A stretch of 64,000 nt of DNA, taken from NCBI RefSeq assembly GCF_035594125.1, contig NC_087183.1, forward strand, positions 11,703,368-11,767,367. Direction: 5' to 3'. The stretch is from Scylla paramamosain (taxonomy: Eukaryota > Arthropoda > Malacostraca > Decapoda > Portunidae). The notes under the pieces are model-generated. The model was not told the origin of the DNA and ran no database searches. It saw only the letters and a list, made by a program, of their open reading frames with translations. Shown piece after piece: positions 53,761 to 64,000 of the stretch; positions within the stretch are counted from its first letter, which is position 1, and the number at the start of each line of letters is the position of its first letter. A program made the translations under genes and the position numbers.

Positions 53761-54390
53761 ACGAAGCTAGGGAGTGAAAGGGGAGAGGAGGAGAGGGAGG
53801 GAGAGAAAAGAGGAGGAAGGAGGATGGAGAAGAAAGGAGAGGGAGGGTATATGGGAAAAGGGATGAGTGAAGGGCAACTGGAAAAAAAAAAGTTGAAGTG
53901 AAGGGAAAGGGAGAGGGAGAAGGGAAGAGGACGTGGAAAGAATTGCGTAAAGGGAAATACTGAGAAGCGACAGAGAAAGGAAGTATAAATGCATATGGAA
54001 ATGGAATTGATATGGATATGGACAGGGACGTGAGAGGGAGGGTGTGATAGGCAGATGTGAGAGACGGAAGAAAGAATGGGTGAAAAGAAATGGAGTGAGT
54101 GGAGACGAGAAGTAGGATAAGTGGAGGGGCAGAAGGATGGCTAACTGGGGTGATATTGAAGGGGAGATGAGAAGAAGTAGGGGCGAGGGAAAAGCCAGAG
54201 AAAGGACTAAATGGGGAGAAGAAGTGGGGAGAGAAGAGAGAGTAGAAGGGCTAAGTGGGGTGACAGGATAGAGGAAAGGAGGAGAGAAGTGGGGAGAGGG
54301 GAGAACCACTAGAATAGCCTGGGCGTGAGGGTGCGAGGTGAGGGAAGGCGAGGGGAAGAGAAGGAGAGGGAAGGGGAAGTGAAACATGAT
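53761..54390 (+). repeat. 630-bp purine-rich tract with a 55-bp degenerate repeat
   Basis: Plus strand dominated by G and A. Between about 54127 and 54303 the pattern AGAAGGGCTAAGTGGGGTGA...GAGAAGTGGGGAGAGG occurs about three times. The 229-codon minus-strand frame reflects composition. Confidence 0.75.
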
Positions 54391-54784
54391 AGTGCCTGGC
54401 TTGCCTCCAAGTGGTGCCAGGCGGCCACCAAGTGTCGCTGCCCCTCTCCCACACATACTATCTTACCCTCACCCTGTACACCTCCGCCCCCCCATCCCAA
54501 CTACGACCCTTCCCACCCTCGAGCTCCTTCCAGAGTTGATGAATATCCCACACGACCGACGAGGGGCTAAGCAAATGCCTCGTGTTGATGGGCGTGTCTG
54601 GCGTGTCGGTGGCGTGGTGGGTGGGAAGCAGGAGGGAAGGAAGAGGGAGGAGGGAGGGGCTTGTCTGGTTCCTGGCTCCCGGCGCTTCTTGTCTGGCGGT
54701 GATGCAAGGCTGGGTCTGTGGCGCGTGTGGGGTGTTTTCTTGGCGTGGAGGGATGGAGAGCGTACCATCGATGACTGGAAATCG
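54391..54784. other. Non-coding, GC-moderate
   Basis: Overlapping frames of more than 100 codons in several phases and both strands; this mutual openness and absence of domains argue against a gene. Confidence 0.4.
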
Positions 54785-55125
54785 AAATACACTACCAGTA
54801 AAACCCGGTAACCTGAACACAGCACAGACTTGCCCTAGTGACCCCAGTAAAATTAACGAAACTAAGCACAAATTTTCCCAGTTATCCCCGTAACTGAAAT
54901 ATTACACAGACTTTCTTCCAGTAATGTCAGTAACCGGAAGACTACACCTACACCCTCCCAGTAACCGGTAAACTACACTCACACCCTGCTCACACACACC
55001 ACACCTACACCACACTCAGCAGCAGAGGCAGTACACTTACACCCTGCCAATAAACTAAGACTACAGCCACACCCACCCAATAACCTTAATATCACATCCA
55101 CACCCTGCCACTTCCCAAAACTTTC
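54785..55125. repeat. About 40-bp minisatellite, seven or more units
   Basis: Variants of CCCAGTAACCGGTAAACTAC followed by ACTCACACCCTGC-like sequence start near 54792, 54843, 54878, 54919, 54958, 55047 and 55076. Confidence 0.75.
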
Positions 55126-55986
55126 CCCAACGCTCTCCCATCACCACGAGGCAAACTCCCCGCTATCCTCCTATGAATCACCTCGTTGCGGCACTACAGG
55201 AGACGAAGGGCCGTACTCCGCTCAGCTGTGTCTCCTTCCTCTCCTCCCAGGGGCGCTAGAGGGATAAAAGACGCGTATAATGAGACCTAAGGGGGACCAG
55301 AGGGACCGGGAAACGAGGTTGCTCACAGTGGTACTTTGAGGTCATTTCGGCAACTGCGGGAAAGAGGCGGAGGAGACACGGAGGTAAAGGGAAAAGGAAG
55401 GTCTGTCAACGCACCCTCTTTGATGTAGCTTTTTTCCCTTCAGGAGTTGAAGCCGTTGTTATTTGATGTTGAGTGTGTTGAATGGTGAGCTGAGTGACTT
55501 GAGGGAGGGAGGGAGGGAGAGAGGGAGGGAAGACTGAAGTACGGGGAAGGGGAAAGGGAAAGAGACAGCCAGAGAGAGAGAGCGAGAGAATTCAACTCTT
55601 TCAAGTCAACGGAAAGATAACGTACCCGGGAAAAGTGAGTGAAAAGTTATCTGTACGTACACAAAAAGGGAGTAATGGTTAATGAAAGGAGGAGGTTGTA
55701 AGGCTCCTCCTCTGAAGCCTTGAGTAAAGAGTAATACTTGACTGTGCTTGACTTTCTGCTTGACTTTGTGTTCGGGCTGACAGCGGCCTGACGGGAGGAA
55801 GAAAGGATGCAGGCAAATAACCTTTTTATCCATCCCGCCTCTGCATCGCCTCCTCCTCCTGCTCTTCTTCCTCCTCTTGCTACACTTCTCTCCTCTTCTC
55901 CTCCTCTTCCTCCTTCTCGTTTTCGTTTTCGTTCTTTGTTGTCGTCTTTTTATTTCTCCCTGTCCTTGTTCTTGTCATTACGCTGG
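55126..55986. other. Non-coding; CT-rich towards 3'
   Basis: CTTGACTTT is doubled near 55746-55766. 55840-55930 is pyrimidine-rich. No gene recognised. Confidence 0.45.
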
Positions 55987-56055
55987 TCCTCCTCCTCCTC
56001 CTCCTCCTCCTCCTCCTCCTCCTCCTCCTCCTCCTCCTCCTCCTCCTCCTCCTCC
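55987..56055. repeat. (CCT)23 microsatellite
   Basis: 69 bp, uninterrupted. Confidence 0.95.
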
Positions 56056-56279
56056 TTTTCCTTTTCCTCTTGCATTTCGTCGTCCTCGTCTTCCTCTTCA
56101 TAGTTTTCGTTCTTTGTTGTTGTTATTCTTGTTCTTTTCTTGTCGTTTATCCTCCTCCTCCTCCTTCTCCCCTCCCTCCTCCTCCTCCCCCCCCAAGCCA
56201 TCAGTGCCGCAATGACCATCACCGGAAGTATCCAATTGACATTTCCTGACAAACTTCGGGTCAGAAATATGAATCTTTG

Positions 56280-56281
<2 letters not shown>

Positions 56282-56369
<88 letters not shown>
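56282..56369. repeat. (AC)44 microsatellite
   Basis: 88 bp, uninterrupted. Confidence 0.97.
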
Positions 56370-56371
<2 letters not shown>

Positions 56372-56971
56372 CTCCTTTAACCTCTCATGCTATCATTCCT
56401 TACTTCCTCCCTTGCTTTTCCCTTCCCTTACCCTTGTTTCCCTAGTTCATTCCCCGTCCCATTCACTGACGGCACCACACACCCATTGCCTCACCGCAGC
56501 AGTGAAATTACACATCATTAATCTACCTCATGTACTCATTTTGCGGTCAAAGGGAGGTCGAGAGGAGCAGGAGAAAGCAAGTGTCTTTTTCTCACCCTTC
56601 ATGCATGTTCCTTCTGTTTTCTGTTTGCTTGCTGTGCTTGCTGGGAAATGAAGGTCTCACGCAGATCAATGCCTGCTTGGTACGTTGCCTCTGTGTTGGA
56701 CTGCGGCTTGGTTGTTGCTGGCTGGAAAAAAAAGAAAAAGAAAGAAAAAAGTTACCCTCGTCTTGAATATTGTGCAAGTCAGGGTCAAGTCTGTAGTCGT
56801 TACTCACGGTGAGGAACGTCTTGCTTCCTTTGTGTATTCGTAAACACGTGCTCCAGTGTCTGGCTAAGTTGAAGTAATCATACGTACACTGCATGTATAC
56901 GTAAAGGCACGCCCGTACGTACACTTGCATTCTTGTCTTGGTGAGTTTGTATGCATGCACGCGTACAGGGG

Positions 56972-56978
<7 letters not shown>
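56370..56978. other. Non-coding, nothing recognised
   Basis: A CGTACG/CATGCATG-rich stretch precedes the next AC array (56880-56975). Confidence 0.45.
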
Positions 56979-57789
<811 letters not shown>

Positions 57790-57862
57790 TGGTTGTTGTT
57801 GTTCCTGTTGTTGCTGCTGCTGTTGTTGTTGTTGTTGCTGTTGTTCCTGTTGCTGCTGCTGC

Positions 57863-57923
<61 letters not shown>

Positions 57924-57942
57924 GCTTGGCCTTTTTTTTCTT

Positions 57943-58012
<70 letters not shown>

Positions 58013-58118
58013 GCCACCACCACCACCACCACCACCACCACCACCACCACCACCACCACCACCACCACCACCACAACAACAACAACAACAACAACAACTA
58101 CAACAACAACAACAACAA
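57790..58118. repeat. Four-part trinucleotide block (TTG)(TAC)(CAC)(AAC)
   Basis: TTG/CTG triplets at 57790-57925, a T-run, (CTA/TAC)n at 57944-58012, (CAC)n at 58014-58072 and (AAC)n at 58073-58118. Frames of 150-228 codons (poly-Leu, Val, Thr, Gln, Pro) over it are repeat translations. Confidence 0.95.
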
Positions 58119-60480
<2,362 letters not shown>

Positions 60481-60523
<43 letters not shown>

Positions 60524-60568
60524 TTGATAAAAAATAATAATAAGAATAACAAGGACAAGAATAACAGC

Positions 60569-60599
<31 letters not shown>

Positions 60600-60660
60600 A
60601 AGGACAACAACAACAGCAACAACAACAACAGCAACAACAACAACAACACCAGCAACAACA
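60481..60660. repeat. (GAT)n, (GAT)n and (CAA)n
   Basis: GAT at 60481-60522 and 60569-60599; CAA/CAG at 60603-60662. Confidence 0.92.
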
Positions 60661-60837
60661 ACCAAACTGCCAAACGTACATTTTCTCCTCCGTGGAATCA
60701 CCGCCATTCCTGAAGTAGGCACAAGAAGCCACACCAGCGCGGGAACACCTGTGGGCCATTCTTACTCTCTGGTGCAGGTGTGGGAAAATCTATTGATATC
60801 GAGAATTAATAGAAAGAAATAACGTCCCGAACTTCTG

Positions 60838-60982
60838 TCCTCCTCCTCCTCCTCCTCCTCCTCCTCCTCCTCCTCCACCTCCTTCCGGTGATTATTCCTA
60901 CACCATCCTTCTTTTCTCCCTCTTCTCCTCCCTCCCGTCTTCTTCCGGCATAAATATGATATAAAGTCTCCGGTTAATTTCC

Positions 60983-61040
<58 letters not shown>
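60838..61040. repeat. (CCT)n and (GT)27
   Basis: CCT at 60838-60875 and GT at 60986-61040. Confidence 0.94.
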
Positions 61041-61042
<2 letters not shown>

Positions 61043-61775
61043 CTTCTGGCTCCAGCACGAAGCAGTTATTAGTGTACATGCACATAGTAATTCTGTCTCT
61101 ATTAGCGATAACCTATTTCCAGGCGCGTGAGTACATTGAGTGTTATGATATTGGATTTAACATTGAGTCCGGAACAGTAATTGAATTCCAGTCCATGTAC
61201 TTTACGCTGACTACATGCATATTGATGTTATTTGCCCCTTTCAGTGCTAAACCCTTCTTCCTATAATAACATAAACCTTTTTAGATATGTGCTCCTGTAT
61301 TATGGTCTCTTAAATAATTCTGTAGGTTGAAGAAACACGAAATTAAGCTTATTTTCTCACTTTTTCATGTCCATATAACATTTTTACAGTGCCTAGAGTA
61401 CAAAAAAAAAAAGATCACAGCTTTAAAAATTATTGTTATGTTTAAATTTCCTTTGTGATTCTGTCAGAAGTTTGTCAGAAACGCTTTGCTCACTGAAAAG
61501 AGGAAGAAAGAATTAAGAAGAAAACGAAGTACGGAGTAAATATGGAGGCTAAGGTAGATACTGAAAAGGATGATGGGGGAGTGGTGGGCTGGGTAGGAAC
61601 TTTAGGTTGTCGACGACGAGGAGGAGGAGGAGGAGGAGGAGGAGGAGGAGGAGGGGGGGGAAGAAGAGGAAGAGACAAGCGAAGTAGATGTGGTTATACG
61701 TAAACGCTTCTGTATATTTATGTTTTGGTGTAAGTGATAAAGTACTGATATTTTGTCCATACCACCTGCTCCTCC

Positions 61776-61778
<3 letters not shown>
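61041..61778. other. Non-coding; (AGG)n and a G-run
   Basis: A plus-strand frame to 61266 is hydrophobic after the GT array but unassigned. AGG at 61617-61652 ends in eight Gs. Confidence 0.45.

Positions 61779-61828
<50 letters not shown>
61779..61828. repeat. (GT)25 microsatellite
   Basis: 50 bp, uninterrupted. Confidence 0.95.
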
Positions 61829-61830
<2 letters not shown>

Positions 61831-62780
61831 AGCCTACCTAATACATCACGGAACACACGGGAAATTTAATAATCAGCGTGTATTCATGAGTCCCATTACA
61901 TTTTGCTTCATAATATTAGTAATGTCTGCGTTGCCTTGCCCTTGTGTTGCGTGGGCTTCAGGAGTCAAGAGTCCGCGGTGTCTCGAGGCAAAGGATTACA
62001 GTCTGGTCTCAATGCGCCTGGGACTTTGCAGAATTTGCGTTTTCTGTTGAAGTAATCTGGTCGCCTTGCATGTTATAATTCCGCGAGAAGGAACATTTGG
62101 GCACATCTTATGCATTTGTTACACTCAGCTCCATGTCTGTATTTCTGTTTGTTTCTCGAAATGTGAGTAATATATGTATCTTGTGTAAGTGTATTCGTGT
62201 GTGTGTTGTGTCGTGAATCTCCTGGTTGTGCATATTCAATTTCACGACTCAGGAGTGTTTTGTGTCATATATTTCCACGTGTTTTTACTAAGAAAGGAGC
62301 AGCAGTTTATTGTCTCTTCACCTCTCGTAACTTTACTTCTACGCCGTTTCTCCAATTCACCCTCCCTTTTTATTTTTTTTTCTCCCATCTCCGTTTCCTC
62401 CCCTCGCATTATTCTTCCTATCCTCCCTCCTTCCCTCCCTCCCTCACATTATTTTTCCTATCCTCCATGTCTTCCTCTCCCTCCGGTACTGTCTACTTTT
62501 CTCACCCTCCTTCCCTTCGTTCCTCTCTCCCTATTCTACTCTCTTCTTTCCTCATTCACTCTCTCTCCTTTCCGTCCTTAACTCTCGCGCCACACAACTC
62601 ACGCCGCCACTCCATTTTTCCCGCCCCAGTGAAGGAAGGGAAGAGTACCGCCCTGGAAGCACTTGGGTAGGGAAAAGTATGCCCCCTCGAGCGTACGTCA
62701 GGCTGTAAACAACATTAAACAACACTTAGAATTGTCCAAGTTCAAACATAAGACACGGACGGTACGATGCAGCGTTAGCC

Positions 62781-62787
<7 letters not shown>
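61829..62787. other. Non-coding; pyrimidine-rich 62340-62580
   Basis: TCCCTCCCTCC-like runs near 62420-62445. No gene recognised. Confidence 0.45.

Positions 62788-62825
<38 letters not shown>
62788..62825. repeat. (GT)n microsatellite
   Basis: About 19 pure units. Confidence 0.95.
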
Positions 62826-62826
<1 letters not shown>

Positions 62827-63833
62827 GGGTCGTCACTATTGGCTACTGGGGGCTTTTTACAATATGGTAGATCAAATTTCATTGAATTTAAGTACGGGAA
62901 GTTAAGAAAAGTAGAGGCGCAGCGAGGTTCAGAGTGCACTCTAAACTTTCCCCTCATATTGTTGTTACGGGGACGGGAATTTTATTGGACTGACAGGTAA
63001 TAGCCAACGGACCTCACATTAAAGGCTCAGCTACCTGTTTTGTATCTTTTATCGTGCCCTTTTTTTTTTCTATTATTTTCACAAGTTTTACCTGGAGGGT
63101 GCTCTAGTGCGCCGTACTGCGAGAAGCGCCACCTGACGGCCGGATATTTGATACTTTAGCGTTACAGGGGCGCTGGTGGTCCCGGTCCCGGTCCCAGGGT
63201 AAGAAAATTGGTCTTTGATTGAAACTCGTTCTTTCGCCAGGTTATGAAAATGGGCACTTGCCGAGCTGAGCGAATTCATACCACTGATCGGATTTTAAAT
63301 TTTACGTACTTGTAGATATCGGTGAAAAAATTAATTTGCGCTTTGATATTGTGTGAGTGTCCCAGAATGATTTGATATTGAATGTGAATGTCATGGTAAC
63401 CTTTTAATATGACAGTACTTGGCGTACTTCACTGGATATGCAAACTTATATGATTTTTTTTTTAAAGTGACATTACCTGTTGCTGAATATTTTAAAAAGT
63501 GCTGAGCCTTATCTGTCATCACTCAGCGTACAAACAAATTTTTTTAAACAAGAAATTATAAATAGAGAGGAAAAATATTTTATGTTTAGTGCTTCAGGAA
63601 ATGCTGATTTTTTCCTTGTATAAAATGTTGCAATGCATTCATCAAACTGACTTTGGTTATCAAATATTGCTTATGAAATCAGTAATAATGGGCTTTATGA
63701 GTCTGTTCACAGCGAGTGACAAACTCAGTATAGGATGGCAGGAACTTTTTTTTATGTAAGAGGATCATTGGCGATGGGGAATAAAAAAAAAAGTTAATAA
63801 AAGGTCCACTTGAGTGCCAGTATAAACATATAA

Positions 63834-63835
<2 letters not shown>
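62826..63835. other. Non-coding with small tandems
   Basis: GGTCCC three times at about 63178-63196. TTTGATATTG doublet near 63341 and 63371. No gene recognised. Confidence 0.45.

Positions 63836-63893
<58 letters not shown>
63836..63893. repeat. (GT)29 microsatellite
   Basis: 58 bp, uninterrupted; the last array, followed by about 100 bp of plain sequence to the window end. Confidence 0.95.
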
Positions 63894-63899
<6 letters not shown>

Positions 63900-64000
63900 A
63901 TCGCCTTAACATTGATGACATACAGGAGAGATGCACTGTGAGGAGCGTAGGTTCCCAAGAAGACTCAGACAGACAGGCTGGTGGATGGTACGAGGCAGTT

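Noticed and set aside
61068..61266. Hydrophobic frame with FQAREYIE that faintly recalls cytochrome oxidase subunit 3
   Set aside because: The similarity is limited to a few residues; the conserved GFHGxHV-type segment is absent, and a nuclear mitochondrial copy should match decapod COX3 far better.

Overview
This is a gene-poor stretch of eukaryotic nuclear DNA, most likely from a decapod crustacean and perhaps a crab. The grounds are a very high density of long, pure microsatellites (AC, AG, AGG, AAC and AAT classes; by hand tally roughly a tenth of the bases), interstitial copies of the arthropod telomere repeat TTAGG (read here as CCTAA), and small DNA transposons. The lineage is inferred from genome style, since no diagnostic host gene is present. 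I found no host protein-coding exon, tRNA, rRNA, snRNA or CRISPR array that I can defend. Nearly every long open frame is a translated microsatellite (poly His-Thr, Cys-Val, Ser-Leu, Arg-Glu) or a chance frame. The window is best read as intergenic DNA or the inside of a very large intron.

Layout. 1-5.2 kb: compound microsatellites, including a 446-bp uninterrupted AC array and a duplicated AAT/ATT block. 5.2-11 kb: old, degenerate tandem repeats with 40-180 bp units, among them a complex satellite (8386-9125) whose units carry TTAGG-like tracts. 11-25 kb: AG, AC and AGG arrays separated by ordinary AT-moderate sequence and strand-asymmetric purine or pyrimidine stretches. 25-32 kb: a G-quadruplex-type GGGT array, a PIF/Harbinger-like MITE (26444-26667) and further tandem duplications. 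32-39 kb: paired opposite-strand microsatellites and a 1.2-kb pyrimidine tract. 39.2 kb: interstitial telomeric repeat. 43.2-45.8 kb: a 2.6-kb polypurine domain that contains a roughly 140-bp satellite. 46.2 kb: a hAT-type MITE with a perfect 8-bp target duplication. 47.0-47.6 kb: a minisatellite flanked by about 180-bp direct repeats. 48.3-50.0 kb: a pogo/Tigger-like transposon. 50-64 kb: more microsatellites, minisatellites and plain sequence.

The only recognisable protein-coding material is inside the pogo/Tigger-like element (48276-50009, TA target duplication, terminal inverted repeats). On the minus strand it keeps a 59-codon frame for a pipsqueak-type helix-turn-helix DNA-binding domain and a separate frame resembling the C-terminal end of such transposases. 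There is no room between them for the DDE catalytic domain, so it looks like an internally deleted, non-autonomous copy. It also carries about a dozen dispersed GGGGTAAA-like motifs on both strands that resemble its own terminal repeats. This is the most interesting item in the window.
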